Notes under the pieces: generated by a model | Seen by the model: only the letters and a program-made list of their open reading frames with translations | Databases searched by the model: none | Told to the model about the DNA's origin: nothing | Origin: Branchiostoma floridae | Taxonomy: Eukaryota > Chordata > Leptocardii > Amphioxiformes > Branchiostomatidae | Direction of reading: 5' to 3' | Length of the DNA stretch: 64,000 nucleotides | NCBI RefSeq assembly: GCF_000003815.2 | Contig: NC_049979.1 | Location: 18,936,285-19,000,284 of the forward strand | Shown here: positions 35,925 through 50,134 of the stretch, piece after piece | Numbering within the stretch: the stretch's first letter is position 1 | How the letters are laid out: each line of letters starts with the position of its first letter | Position numbers and translations under genes: made by a program

Positions 35925-38867
35925 CCTCGGAGAGATCTTTTCTTCTTTGTCCTCCTGTTCATAAGTGCAGATTTTTGGGGTTTAGCTGTGGCCTTGCCCG
36001 CGCTATCTCCGTTGGCATCTGGGTGAACTTCTTTACAGGTCAGCTGGCGTTTTCCGACATCTGTGGGGTGCTACTAGTGCCCGGTAGTAGGCAGAGTATT
36101 TCTCTCTTCAGTCTCTCTACAGTCTGTCTACAGTCCTTCCGTTAGCTTCCGTTAAGACGTGTAAGACGAGACTTGATAGATCTTGATAAAAGAATGCCGA
36201 GGAGCCGCCATAGCACGTTGGTGGCGATGACGTGTGATTCTTCGAGTGAACAGCTTTTCACCGGGAATCTGCAGCTACCCGTAGTGTTCTATGGTCCAAA
36301 TCGAGATCCCGAATTCCATAAGTCTTGTCTGATTTGCATAACAACAAAACAAGACCACAATGGCCAGGCACAAGGACGTGGCAGAGCACAGAAACTGACC
36401 ACAGACAATGACAGAGGTCAGCTGATACAGACCCTAAGCCCCGTCTCTTGGGGTCAGTCAGCTGGTCAGCTGGAAAACGGTCAGCCGGATGGGTGACACA
36501 TTCGGCCACACGTGGGTCTCTGTATGTGTGCCGGCTGGTAAATATTAGCAGACCGGCTTTTTTAGAGCAAGCTGTTGTCGTCCGATTGCAGTACAAACTG
36601 TGCCCTACGGCTTTTGCTTCTTTGAGAGATTTTTCTTGTAACATGGCAATAAAGAAAACCGAAGAGCTGTTTTTGTATTGTATCATATTGTATCATGTTG
36701 TGTATTGAAGTTGTCGCCAGAACAGCGCGAAGATTAGCCTTCTAATACTGAGCACACGTTCAACTTCTAGACCTAGAGGAATTTAATGAAAAAGCCTTGC
36801 GCACGCTTGCTCTGGTACATCATCGAAACTCATAGTAAGAAATAATATCTAGCCAAACAGGTGCTTATCACTTTAATACTTGGGAAGTTGTGCACACGAA
36901 TTGGTTAGGTATGCAGGCAGGCAGAAATACAAATCCAATTGCACTAATCCAAATTCTGAGTGAAAGGAAAGTCAGGAGACACATCATGCATTGAATGCCA
37001 ACAAGTATTACGACTAATTAGACACGTATGTATACAAAGAAAACAAAGGCAAGCGTGCTTTAAACACTAATGGCCCACTAATATACATGGATTCCTCCAT
37101 AAGCCTTATGACGACAGCCCAGGGAGCAATTCATCTGATACAGTGTCCTATCCTCTTGGAGTTAAGACCCAAGTAATGTCTGTTGGCACGCTATACACAC
37201 ATTTAACTTAAAGTTAAAGCAGAACAAATAGGTTTTTTTACTCTCCAAGCAGAGGTAAGCCTCCGGCCGCGAGACATCAACGAAAACCGGGTACAAAATA
37301 GAAAGCCCAATATGCGATAAAAACGTCAAAAAACGACCAGAGCCTAACCTCTGCTTAGAGAGTATTGTTTTTTTATGATGATTGCGTGATTCTGTGTCAA
37401 ACAAGCGCTTGGACACGTATGATCAGATCCTAATGTAAGCACGCACTCAACTAAAAGCCTGCCGCTGTCTGAAGGGCATTGGAATTATCCCAGAGTCCAG
37501 TCTTGTTTTAGCTGTGGTCAGCTCCCGAGGTTTGCTACCCCGACACCAATGGAACGCCCGATTCCGAAAATACGCACCAAGGGCCAGAATGTATAGCTGT
37601 AAAGTATACACGTATGGGCTATTTAATCCACTTAGCCTACTTAATATGTTACTTGATTTCTACTTAATAAAGGCAACATAACGTATGATTACGTATAGAG
37701 ATAACGTATGTACACATGTCACTGTGAACAAGGTTCGGAGGTCACTGACCCCAAGTAGCCATGCTCAAACAGAGCCCGGAATGTAGCCCGCATCTATCAT
37801 CGTGAAAAAACGTCTTCGCTGCATGTCATGTTTCCGCTAGAGTGTGAAGAATTTGGTGGTAACCTTCTTGACTAGGCTCATATCCAGCCCATGCCAAGAT
37901 ATGTTTACACTGTAGCTACGTTTTATGTTCCACCATGTTGTTGAATAACAAAGTAACGTTACGTGTTTTATTACGCTGTTTGTGTTACACGTTTATTTGT
38001 TATGTTAGACGATCAATGATTTTCCCCCATCTACTTGCATCGTTATGGGCCAGAATGTTTTAATCAATTATCGTTGACTTAACATGTTGCTGGTCAAGTC
38101 AACTGGCCAGCAATGTCACACCCGTCGACCAATCTTCGTTGTTTGATATCTGACAATATATTAGGACAACATATCTCAAAAGCAGCTATGTTCCTCCTTA
38201 AATATTGCCTGACTTCTCTCATATGAAAAATAACATGGCCTGACCATCAAGAATGGACGAAATTTCTGGTTTTTCGTTGTATCTTCTACTATCATATGAC
38301 GTTTCACATTACCTATTTGGCAATTTACACACCGTTATCCATTATTTTCATTGATATGGCAGGTGGAAACTTAGGAGTTACTCCATTACAGCATATTACA
38401 CAACACAGACAACGCACATGTGACCTATACAAATATCTACACTGAACTGTTCAAATATTTTTAAAAAACTTGACAATTAATCTATCGGATCTATTTTCTT
38501 AATTCCTACAATTCTGAACAGCTATATACTGATGATATATATCGCCTAACAGTACAGGGCTTTATAGAGTAACCTGTATTACATCTTTTTTTTCTATTTG
38601 GGTCATGAAGGGTAATTTTTGTTACGATCACTATTTGAGTACGTTCAACTTGGCAGTTTAGGGCTAAGATAGTTATGATATTTCAATAGCTGCTGTCGGC
38701 GAGGAATAACAAACGTTTGAAACCTGAATATTTTTTTTTTCCATTTGAGAATTTGAGAATCATCTAAATATTTGTAAGCTGCCGAATGTAGTTTTTCGAT
38801 CGTTATGACTATGTATATGATTGTAGTGTTTTCCCTAAAAGAGATGACTTAACTTGATAGTCAGCGG
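35925..38867. other. Intergenic between the SLC16 gene and the glycosyltransferase 3' end
   Basis: Contains the 5' flank of SLC16 exon 1a (right of 35924) and, near 38867, what should be the 3' UTR of the glycosyltransferase. No exon can be supported. One MITE lies at 37241-37362. Confidence 0.55.
37241..37362. mobile_element. CTCCAAGCAGA-family MITE, 122 bp
   Basis: The left end CTCTCCAAGCAGAGGTAAGC and the inverted right end CTCTCTAAGCAGAGGTTAGG are flanked by TA at 37239-37240 and 37363-37364. Confidence 0.85.
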
Positions 38868-41800
38868 CTACTTCTTCGTCTTAGTCTTAGTTGTATTCAT
38901 GCCCCAGTCTATCTGTGTACAAGCCAGGTTGTGCTTGAACAGGTTATATTTGAACCGTAAAGCTTCCGATTTTTCCCCGGGGTTTCTAAACTTCCCGTAG
39001 TCTTTGAATTCCGGCCCGCCTTTACGGTTGTGCCCGATGACGTTGTTGCGACAAGCGGCAGTCCGGAGCCTTCCAAGCGCAGAGAGGAATATTTCTGAAA
39101 AAGAAAACAAACCAAAGATTTAGCAATCAACTTAAAAAAATGAAAGATTCTTTTTGAAGGAATAAAACTAATGCTAACGTAAAGTGCAAGCCACATCCTA
39201 GGTACTTTTGAGAATCCTGGAGGAAAGCAGATGAATATGTTGAACTTCCTCACATTGGATCGGGTTGTGTCTAAAAGCGCTTGTACATAATACATACCCA
39301 TATAGAAGAATTTTAAAAAGAGCTTAAAATAATGCCTTCGGTATTATGCCGCATGTCTAGGACCAGAACATGAGATATCGAAACCGAAATTCTCCTGCAG
39401 TACCGTAGGGAGACGTTAGTATGCGCATAATCAAATAATTTGGCCTTTGTTAGTTGTCAGTTACCAAATACCATTGACAATTCTACGGAGTTGTGGTCTC
39501 ACACTGATAATACAATCTTCTTGGGATAGGCAATGCGATGTAAACCTAGCACGACATTCTCAAACATACCTTCGTGTCCAATCCTGGCCAATGCTTGGTC
39601 CGGGTCGAATCCGATAGACTTCACCTCATTAGTTGACGCCATGAAGAAATTTTGGCAGATCTCGTTGGCGTAACAACCTAAGGAATATCATCAATTTTAC
39701 ACCACAAGACGAGTATGAGTTACAACAATTTTGATTCAAACATATGTTGGGATCGACATACGGGTATTACAATTTGCACATACAAATTTCGACAACCTGT
39801 CATATGATCATCTAATTGCTTTAAATTGTATGGTAATGACAGTAAATTGATCAAAATATAATCAACTACATTAGTGCCTGCCTGCCTGCCTAAGTGCCTA
39901 GGCCAGTGACTGGCCCCTTGCTCTCTCCGTGATATTTCTCCAGACTGCACATTAGTGACACTTGAAATATTTTCCATGTTGCTCATTCATATGAGCTATG
40001 TACTTATTTTGTCAATTTCACTAAATTTAACTTAACAAATTTCCACTTGGGCAAAACTCATTTACAAGATTGTGGCGAATAGAAATGCAACATTTACATC
40101 AATACTTGCCTTTTTGTATTCTATGATTTGTTTATTTAGTTTTAAAAAACGTTAGAACAGAGGCTTACCAGGGAAGCCCGGGATCTCGTGAAAGTGGTTG
40201 GGTTCGTACCGCTGCAGCAGGCAGATGTGGTTATTCTCCCCTGTAACCTCTAACGTGCTGGAAAACTTCGACTCCCTCTTCTCGTATGTTGCGCTCACCT
40301 TGATGTGAAAATGAGGAAACATGAGTTACGTAGATCTTGCGCGTGAGCAGAAATGTACTGAAACAAAGCATAGCTTTCTTACAACGGTACAACATTGTAG
40401 CAGAAATATAGAAAAAAAACCGTTACAACCGTTATGTTCAACAATTAAAAAGAAAATGACAATGAGCAGACAGCAAGAGCTGAATGAGAGACTCAAATAT
40501 GTAGATTTTTAGATCAAATGTTCACGTCAGAAAACATAAGTTAATTCACCAGATGGAAGTTTGTCTTGTCCAACAGTGACATAAACATGTGCAGTCTTGT
40601 GTCATTCCTGATGTAGTGGTCATCGTCGGTATACAGGAAGTATTCCGTGGACACCTGGGATAAACCCAGATTTCGGCCCGCAAAGTAACCCTGGAACAGA
40701 AAGTATGCAGCACGGTTAGTTCATTACCTTTGCCAGGGCGTTTATATCATCGGTTCTTTGAAACAGCGTATAAAGTGTGGCTGTGTTTGTGGTTTAACAG
40801 CACAACTCAAGAAGTCATGGATAGGTTGTTTTGGTATGTGGGTAGGTGTCAACAAAACGAATGGCAGATCTATTGACAAGCCCCCTAGTGGATTTCTATG
40901 GCACTGCAACGGAAATTACACTTTTGGTATTTTATGTTGTGAACATGCTAAGATCTGGAGTTTGAGTGGCAGTTAGCTTTTGGGTGAGGAATTTTATCAC
41001 CCTTTAGCGAAGTTGCGAGCATTCTCAGTTGTAATGTATTGTGGGCATAGCGCAAAGTTTAAACAGTCCTATTTCTCGACGTACTGATTTTTTTCGCCTC
41101 AGGAGCCTAAACTTCTGACTTCAACCCAACATTCTATACAGCGGCTTATTGGTTGAATTTTGTTGTGGAAAGCGGAAATGACATACTATGTTTTCCGGCA
41201 TCCGGAATTGATCGACGTTAGGTGCTTGAACACTGGTGAATAGCTTGCTGGGGGTGTCGTCTGCAATGACCATTCTCGTCCCCGGGTAGTATTCGTGAAT
41301 GGAGGCGATGAGCCGTTTGAGGTTGCTGTACCGGTAGAAGGTCTTCACCACCACGGTCACTCTGTCTTGGAACTTTCCTGAAATTGTAAGAGAGACAATT
41401 GGTTTGAAAAATTTCCAAGAACATTCAAAATTTCTCACAGAAAAAAATATTTTTCTATCCGATGTTGAATATAAATGTACCGTTAATACATACTTTAAGT
41501 TCATAAGTCGGTCAGACTACACGTCACGATAAATGCCTTTTATTAAAAAAACACAGAGGACGGATGAGTAAAAACCAAAATATACATATGCTTACCTCCT
41601 TTTTGATCGTATAGCCAGGGCAGCTGTACCTGCTGGATGTGTACCGGTATGGTTGCAGTGAAACCAGCGTATTGAAGCCGCACTATAAAAAGAGAGGAAA
41701 TATAATATTTTCACACTGATGAATGAAAATTTTTTTTCGTAAAATTGTGGTAACAAAACAAATAAACGCATACAAACAACATGTACTCTTTAAGCACCAG

Positions 41801-44800
41801 TTGATCAGAAAATGATAACTGTACAACAGCCTGTGCTGAAACATACAATAAAACCGATAACTTGGAGTTCAAACTGGCCGGTTGCTTTCCCGTTCTTTAT
41901 CAGGTGCCATTCCTCGAAAGGGAATGTATTGGTGAGAATTCCAACATGATCAATGGCTCCGTTCCTTAGGCGTTGAAAAAAACTGGTTATATTTACTCTT
42001 AGCCAAATTGGTGCAATTTCGCATTTTATACCCCAAGATCATTCTCCAGCAACCTTCCTTCAAATGATCGTTTTCACCCTTTTCCACAGTGATGACCACA
42101 CCCCTCCAACCCCACTGCTCCAGTGCCCTTATCGTAGTACGTTACCTAAGTCGAATGTGTTCGCATCATATAGTGTGTTCCGATACACGATGTACAGCAG
42201 CTGTCTGTTCAACAGAGATGGGTTGGTCGTGCGGATGGTCAACTGCGCGGTCCCTTCCCCCTCCGCAGCTACATAGTCCACACTGCTAGCGAGGTCGAAA
42301 ACACCCTTCTCTGCATTTAGTTGGACCTTGAATGATAAAGAAAGTGTTTTTTCTCACGTCACGTAATAGGAATACTAACATTGAGGCGAACGCAGCTATC
42401 TACGTTTGGAAGAATCTTATCTCACATTGGAGAGTACCGAAAGTACATGAAAACCATCCTCCCGCGCACGGTTGACCCTCGCGGCAAAGTCTCACGATAT
42501 CGTCAGGCATTGCCCCGAGAGTGCACACGTGGGAGGGTGATGAAAACTTGCCTATAAGTTTGTTGAAAAAGTCGCACTATGCTTGAGCTACAAACCATTG
42601 AGATTGAATCTAAGACACCAACATAGCAGCCAGCACCTGTCTGCTTCATCGATGAGAAAGGGGATTATAAAGTTCTGTACTCCTTACATTAATGCGTCAA
42701 CGACAAACCTCCGAAAGATTGCATTTTGTAAGCTGTGATTATCTAATGTTTTGGGTCCTAACATGCTGAATAAATATTTGACTTGTACAACGGAACGCGT
42801 GAGTGTTGTCGGCTTAATGGACAAATCAATATACCATGTACCTGTACTACAAATCAAATGTCTCGGTACGAGAGACCTTGTTGAAGAAAGACCACCATGT
42901 GACCATATCGTGTGCCTTGGCCAAGATATAATCCATACTCTAAAACTTATTGGAGCTTCATCACAACATTTGAACGGTATAGAGAGATTATAAAGCTAAA
43001 CAGCCCGTTAAGTATGAAAACTGGTATCAATAACACCTTTTTACCGTGAAACTTCGAAACTTACCGTTAGCTGTGTTTGACCTTGGACGACACTAGCATC
43101 GAACCAATCTATACGAACTCCTGTAGATATCAGAGAGGGGGGAGCACTTGGTTTAATTTGATTGTTTGTTTGTACATATATATCTTACATCTTGGAGAAG
43201 AGGAATGTTTTGAACGATCCACTGATATATGCTTTGACGATTCTAAATATTATTATTAGTCACACAGAGGCTCATATAACTTTTAAAAATTCTTTATTGC
43301 TCTTAGCTCTTAAAGATTTGACTTCTACTCCACTGCTTCACTTTACACTGACCTTCAATGCAAAGCTAAACCAGACTGCACTGTTCATATATTAGCATCA
43401 AAACACGCCCGAAACACGTCATGAAAATTTGGATGAGTCCAATTTTTGTGTTGCATATTACAGTGAAACTAGTTCAATAAAACACGTCTCTGTTAGTAAA
43501 CAACATTCAGTAAACTTCTTTAGTAGACGACATTCTTCCAATAGATCGTTTTTCACGTGACGTCACATGGACACCAACATTGAAGCGGCCTTTTGCATTT
43601 GAGTGAATCATACTACATCCAATTTTACATAGTTTCTGGCCCCTCTCAAATACGTGTATGTAGTTCACAAAAGAGAATAGCAGAATAATACATAAAGACC
43701 TGTCTATAAGATTGGAAAACGTCGTTTACGTTGGGCTGCGGTCTACTGAAATGCAGATCAAGGACACCAACATGGCGACCATTGCTATGGACATACTCTA
43801 TGCAAGATCCATACCGTTTAACCTGACCTTCCTCCTGGGCCTGCAGTACACACCGTGAGCCGGGTAGCTGATCGGTGAAGACCCCTCCACTTGGTTGTAA
43901 ACATCCTTGAGGTCAATACGCCTGAGGAAACGGGTAGAATTTTATGTATTTTAGAAGCTAGATCAAAGTGTTTATGGAGAACTCCAGAAGTTTCTATTGA
44001 TAGATGACGTTACTAATGACGACTATACGTTTGCTTTGCTTTCCAGAATGGCGGCGGTAGCGGGACGTGAAACTTCAGTATTCCAGTTGTTTTACTCTAC
44101 ACAACAAACATACCGATAAGTATTCATGAGCAAGGGCTTTAGAAACGAGTATGGTACATGCTAGTAGATCATTGGTACTGAGAACAAACTCTGATGTCAC
44201 ATCCAATTCTATGGACATCCTGAGACTAAGCTATTTTGTAAATTTATTAACTTATTCAATCTCCGAGTATGCCCCTAAACACGTAGTATATCATATTAAA
44301 AGTAGACACTCACCGTCTCTCAAATCTTTCCAAACTTTCTGCCTGCTCTTTCTGTTTATTTGCCAGTTGCCATGGTGACAAGTAGTGTGATGGTCTCTGC
44401 CCGCCACACTTACAAAGGGTTTCCCTGTACGCAGAGGGAGGAAAACATTTTAGACTCTAGGACGCACCAATTTTACTTCTTGGTCTTTTGATTTTTACAT
44501 GTAAATGGTTCAGTTGGTGGCGAAATATATAGGAAAGAGACATCATAGACCCAAATACTACAACAGGAACCACATGGATTTTTAACTTCAAATATATTGA
44601 TAGATGGATTAGAGCAATAATTAGGCAAACATGGTCTTTAATAAATCTACTGTTGTCAAAATGTGAACATTTTTGGTTTGAGTTCACCCGGAAGTGAGTT
44701 GGGACATTTTTATTCACTTTACTTTCAAGTCAGAAAACAGTGAAGCGGTGAATCCGAGAACTAAGACATAAGATCGGCGTGATTGTAAGCAAGAAAAGTA

Positions 44801-45922
44801 GTCTGCTGTTTATCGAGCGCTTTTTGCAAGCTCTGAAGTTCCTTAAACACTAAGCTTGAAGAATCGTGTGGCCATATAATCTGCGACTTACAATGGTCAT
44901 CGTCATATCTCTGGGTCACTACAGTGTTCAGGGGAATTGCGAATTACAACAATGAGTTCATTATGTTTTCGTACACAATACATGACGATTGTTTAATGTT
45001 GTGCAGGTGATCTTCCCTCTCGATGACACGTGAAACCCCAGTCACGCATTCATGGCTCTCTCACTACGATGGGCAGTAGTCGGCCCAGTAATAGGCCACG
45101 TATATCTCTCGCGATGACCATTTCACAACCATTACATGAAATAATGGTTAACTCACGACCTTTTTACAACCGGAATGCTTTCGGACCCTTTCCCACGCAC
45201 CACGACACACCTAAGCCTCCACAACCATACTGTTCGGCTAGTTACCATACCAGTACCTAATAAAGTAGACGACTAAAGTATAAACAGAAAGCCGGGTTTA
45301 CTTACTTTTCTGTCGGAATGTCTTCGTGTTCCCGACGCAGGGAGCGCAGGATCGTTTTGACTTCGTACCCCGGCGGAGCTTGTATGGAACCCGCTTCTCT
45401 TTTAGCTACTGAGTCGGCAGTCAGGTTGAACTTGAACCAGTAGTTGCCACAAAAGCTGTATATGTGGAGGTGTGGAACAATGTCAAAAATGAATGGTAGA
45501 TGAATGAATGCCACTATTGTAACTTTATGTAGTAGAGATCGTCATGATAAACTAGATCTGGAAAATGTATATAGAAAATAACGTTCATAAATTTGTGTGA
45601 TGAGTCAGAAAAACACCTGTTCATGTACGGGCAGTTGAATGATGCGTGAATGTACAAAATTTCAGGTAAGACAACTATCAGGGCATATCGGAATAATTAC
45701 AGATTTGATTAGTACAACGTGCAATGTCATGATATAGTCTTATTGACCAATCCTGTTCGACTAGTCGGAAAACAAACATGTCGTTTCGATAAGCTTTTTG
45801 TTAAAATTTTTAGTTAAGAAAACAAAATGCATTCGCGAGAGGGGGAGGGTGCCAAACACTTACCAGCCGACGAAAAATAGAAGAGCGCTTCGGAAAAGTC
45901 GTGATCTCTGGTCTCGACTCAT
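38868..45922 (-). CDS. GT12-type beta-1,4-N-acetylgalactosaminyltransferase-like protein, 478 aa, 11 exons
   Basis: Golgi type II membrane glycosyltransferase resembling B4GALNT1/B4GALNT2, enzymes that transfer GalNAc in beta-1,4 linkage to glycolipid or glycoprotein acceptors. Coding exons in order are 45864-45922, 45306-45455, 43815-43921, 43065-43120, 42146-42326, 41596-41682, 41187-41377, 40550-40690, 40169-40298, 39570-39677 and 38868-39094. Donors and acceptors are canonical and the total is 1437 nt. Residues about 8-22 are a short N-terminal signal anchor after a basic start (MSRDQRSRLFR). The catalytic part starts near residue 210: DRVTVVVKTFYRYSNLKRLI, then YFAGRNLGLSQVSTEYFLYT followed by the metal-binding DDD (299-301), then NFFMASTNEVKSIGFDP and a terminal basic tail. 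It is somewhat shorter than the vertebrate enzymes (about 530-566 aa). Whether it acts on sialylated acceptors cannot be read from sequence. Confidence 0.9.
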
Positions 45923-47751
45923 GTCGACGATCGTTCTGTGTATGGTTAACATCAAAACGAAGAAATTGTAATCAATGTGGAATAAAAATGCCTGTCCTTC
46001 ATTTGTTGTCAAAATGGTGTAGAAACGTACACAATCTGGCCGCCCATGGAAATAGAACTGATCAAACCTGCGCGCCTCTATCTACAGTCCATTGAAGGTA
46101 TTTGTATACTAGTACATACATTTGTATACTACCGTCATATACACTACTATATATATACATAAATATACATGTACAAAGAGAACTTAATTGACACCATAAA
46201 GGCATAGCGTGACTTTCATAAAGTCTTCTACCACTAGAAATGTACAAAAATTACTACAAGTATGTAAACATAGTAGTAACGAGGCATTCTGGTTCAACTA
46301 TCGTTTACTCTACATGTCTAAGATATACTAGTAAATATATTCCATTACTATACTACAATCATTGTGTCTACCTGTATTAGGATTCAACATGATAATAAAA
46401 AGGTTATAATGATCAATGTGATAAAATTGAAAGCACAGAAAACGCAAAGTACTGAGAAGAAAACATACCGGGTACCAGCCGCAGTGTGTTATGCGACCTC
46501 CTTGGGCGAGTTAATTATGACAAGAAAGACAACTAAGATTTACAACAAAATGGAGGTCATTTCTATACCTGTCACTGTTTGATGAATCAGGTTCCGGTCC
46601 CGGTGATGTCTTTAAATCCGTTCTTACTCTCGGTGATGTCTTATTATCGATGCTTAAACTCTCTATGCAGGCCTTTTGAGGTCAAAACATGTAACATACA
46701 GGATCGAATTGTGAGCGCAACCGGAAAGGTTATCTAAAGACACTAACCTTTAAGCAACAGTACGCATGCGCAATCCAAAGAAAAACCGGTTGGACAAGGG
46801 GTTGAACAATGATGGACGTCATAATTGTCTCTTACCTGACAATACTTGATCCCAAACAAGTGACAGACAGAGCGTTTCTGGTCGTCCCTACTGCAGACAA
46901 GTAATGACTAGGATTGTTTGTTCCGTGTCAGAAAAATAGTCCCTATTAAACTGTCAAGTTAAGTTGTGAATTTACTTTTAGAAGATATTCTTCTGACCCT
47001 CAAAAGGTTGGTCAATCTGAGGTTTCATGACGTCATATCTACTCAAGTGTTTAATGTGAAGGGGACACACGTCAAAGACCAGACCTGTGTACGTGTGCTC
47101 TGAGAGTATTTCCGACACCCGTGGGCAATGTTGTCTTTTGGAAGGACAAGTAGAGAGTAAGTCTGTGAACTTCGGCAGTAAACTTACAAAAGAGTTTGCT
47201 CTCTCTGAGTCAGATAAAATCACTTAACTTAAACTTGGACTCAAACTGGGTAAAATTTCAGATTATAGTAATATATTAGGATTAACCAACGGAACTTGTG
47301 AAACACCTCAGTGGCGAATTAGTGTTCTCATGAATTTGTCTGCTTCACTCATAAGCAAGCTGTACAGTACACCTATGGCTGCGCCCATGTCAAATGTTGC
47401 TCCCTGACCTTCTGGGTACAATTAGAGACGCCGGTGGTATACTGTGCTAGTACGTACGGAGTTGAAGGACAGGTTTTCCTGCATTTCAGGTAAAAGTTTA
47501 TCGTACTTGCCACATCGGCACTGAAAGGTCTCTGAGACTGTCGTCCATTTTTCTGTGGCATAGGTAAGAAACCGTTTTAAGTCTAGATACAGTACTTCCT
47601 TGCTGTCAGACTGACTTCAGCAAGCTGTGAGATATGGACATTTGTCACCCTTGTTCACGACAGCAAGTCGAGAGCAACATTGGCATATCCGTAGGATCAT
47701 GAAACATTTGGTGTAACTGTAAAGATTAATGGGTAAGGTTTCGATGGAGAA

Positions 47752-47925
47752 AAAAAATACTAGGCACCAAATAGCAATCACTTAAGCAAATGGATATGAT
47801 TTTTATAACGGTCAGACGTTTCAGGTAACATCATTTAACTCATTTGCATCAACTTCGTCTTAACTTGTCATAAAATACGCCGAATAGCAATTACCCAAAC
47901 AACTGGATATGATTTTATTATTCTA
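47752..47925. repeat. Dispersed repeat, 'CAATTAC..ACTGGATATGATTTT' family
   Basis: Two direct copies of AATAGCAATYAC..CAAATGGATATGATTTT / CAACTGGATATGATTTT with GGTCAGACGTTTCAGGTAAC after the first. The same words occur at the ends of the inverted repeat at 56835-57131, so these are members of one repeat family. Confidence 0.65.
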
Positions 47926-48314
47926 TGATGGGTATTGGATATTTACCCCTATGTCATGATTAGTTTTCTAGATACGGGTAAATTGATCAATAAAGGAACA
48001 AAACGTTTGATAAGATCAACCCCTCCTTTGTGCCCTCATGCCGTGAATCCAGGTGTTAAGTCCTGTGTTAAGTGTAAGTCCTGTCTTGTAGATGTCTGAA
48101 GGACTCAGTTACGACGAGAGACTGTCATCTAGAAGAAGACTTCAGTATAATGTAAACACGTGTGAACAGGTCTCTATCGAGGTCATCGGAATGTCCTTGC
48201 CCCGCCATGCACTTATCAGGTTGCTTGACGACCCTTTTCTACAATGACGTTGTGAGAGTGTGTATGTTGAAGTGAAGTCTGGTAATGGTCCCGGTCTATG
48301 ATGCAAATGGCGTC

Positions 48315-49440
48315 GGTCTCACTAAATACCGAAAACAACCGAAAGCAACCGAAAACAACTTGATATATACCGAAAACAACCGAAAACAACTCGACAAATA
48401 CCGAAAACAACTCGAAGCCACCTAAAAAATATCAAAGCAATCATGAACAACCTATCAGAACCCGAAAGCCGGAAAACAACTCGTAAACAACAACAATGTC
48501 TATTTTATCTTCATCTACTGGTTACTATCCCTTGAATTATTTTCTCCACGGCCGAGGGAGAGAATGGAGTGATTCTGAAGGAAGGATTCTTTCAGCAAAG
48601 GGGATGTAGCCGGTGAAAACACCTTTCCTTCGATCACACGCTGTTTTATGGTGTAAAGTAGAATCCTTATTTTGATCATTTAGTTTAATCTGGGGCCTCT
48701 GTGGTAATACACGTTTGCGGTTTTCCATTGAAATCGATTTGTTATGGCAGCGGAAATGCGTTATAATTGAGCAAGAAATATATTAGATTGTTTTGGTTGC
48801 TAGAAAAAAAATGTAGTACATATATTAGCTAAATAGGCAGCACAATTTGGCAGTAGTAATTAATAAGCAAACCTATTTTCTAAGCAGAGATTTCGTTGGG
48901 GGATAGCAGTGACTGCTATTTCTTGTTGTGGCCAATACTACACCAGGCCCCTACCGTTACCTCTGTTTGGAGTTGCACAATAGATGCCAAGTAATATAGA
49001 TATCCATTGATGAGTTTGCGAGTTGACCAAGCAGTCCCCGTTTATAACGTACAGGGTCCGTAAATCTGAATGCGAACATTAATATATTCGAACAGGCAAA
49101 GGAGATCGTTGACTTTACTAATATTGTATTAATAACAGGGGTCGTCAAACAGATAAATCCATCGTAGCCTATAACTCCTGTCCAAAATAGACTCAAAATT
49201 ATCAAACAATAGCCCACTGAAATGATTGTCTGTTGTTTATGGTTTTGTCGAGTTGTTTTGGTAATTAATGAAAGTTGTTTTCGGTTGTTTTCGGTAATTA
49301 GTGAAAGTTGTTTTCGGTTGTTTTCGGTATTTAGTGAAAGTTGTTTTCGGTTGTTTTCGGTATTTAGTGAAAGTTGTTTTCGGTTGTTTTCGGTCTTTAG
49401 TGAAAGTTTTTTTCGGTTGTTTTCGGTATTTAGTGAGACC
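48315..49440. mobile_element. 1126-bp non-autonomous element with inverted 33-bp tandem arrays
   Basis: The left end GGTCTCACTAAATACCGAAA and the inverted right end are identical over about 28 bp. Adjoining the ends are arrays of CCGAAAACAACCGAAAACAA-like units: irregular on the left (about 48325-48415) and a clean 33-bp array on the right (49263-49437). The middle 750 bp is not repetitive and has no transposase. No perfect target duplication is visible. The termini contain CACTA/TAGTG, but the repeat reaches five bases further out, so a CACTA-class assignment is uncertain. Confidence 0.65.
49263..49437. repeat. 33-bp tandem repeat, five copies
   Basis: The unit is ATTTAGTGAAAGTTGTTTTC plus GGTTGTTTTCGGT, with single-base differences between copies. 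Because 33 is divisible by three, all frames stay open and give 11-residue repeat peptides that are not genuine proteins. Confidence 0.97.
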
Positions 49441-50134
49441 CGATGGAGTTCCAGAACAAACAAATTTTAGTTCCTTAACTCCAATTGATTGCAGACTGCG
49501 GTTTAGCTTTTGTGCTTGCACAACGAATCCGTCGACGTACTATATGCATGCCTTTAACAAACAATGTGACAGTTCAAAGTCAAAGATACAATATATAAGA
49601 TTTATGTCGATTGCACCACAGCGTTGGTAGTTAACCACCATGTTAAAAGATGTCTATCTGTTGTTGACAACTGCGTGTTTCTTCATCCAGCCTGGCCACT
49701 CCCGTGCTAGAAAACATCACGTTTTTACCTTTGACACCACGTGCACTGTGTAATGACACGTTGAATGTAGTAATAGGTAGAGGCTACTAGACGAATACCT
49801 TCTTTTGCAGCCTTATCAACGTGTACGTTTGAGCTTCGTTAAACAATGAACCACCACAGCAACTGCTAAGAAACAAAAGTACTTGTACTTAAATAAATCA
49901 ACAATGAACACTGATAATGTAACAATATCACTTGAAATCATATTCCTTAATTAATGTTAATAATCGGGAGTTGATATACTACATGATATTAGCATATGAG
50001 AGAGAAACAATGGAGAAATGAAGCCTCATCAAGGTCTTCCTATACGGATTGTAGAATTCACCCAACAGGAAATTATTGGCCAGAAGAGTCAGTTCGCGGA
50101 AACCCCTCCGAAGGCCTGTGGAAAGTCGCTTTTA

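Noticed and set aside
43490..43810. CACGTGACGTCAC and GGACACCAACAT words repeated in glycosyltransferase introns (also near 42350 and 42610)
   Set aside because: Suggestive of a dispersed repeat, but the copies are short and I could not find consistent ends.
48957..49463. 168-residue minus-strand frame with TENNRKQLSL repeats and a hydrophobic tail
   Set aside because: The N-terminal half is the 33-bp satellite, and the hydrophobic second half is AT-rich sequence inside the transposable element without family similarity.
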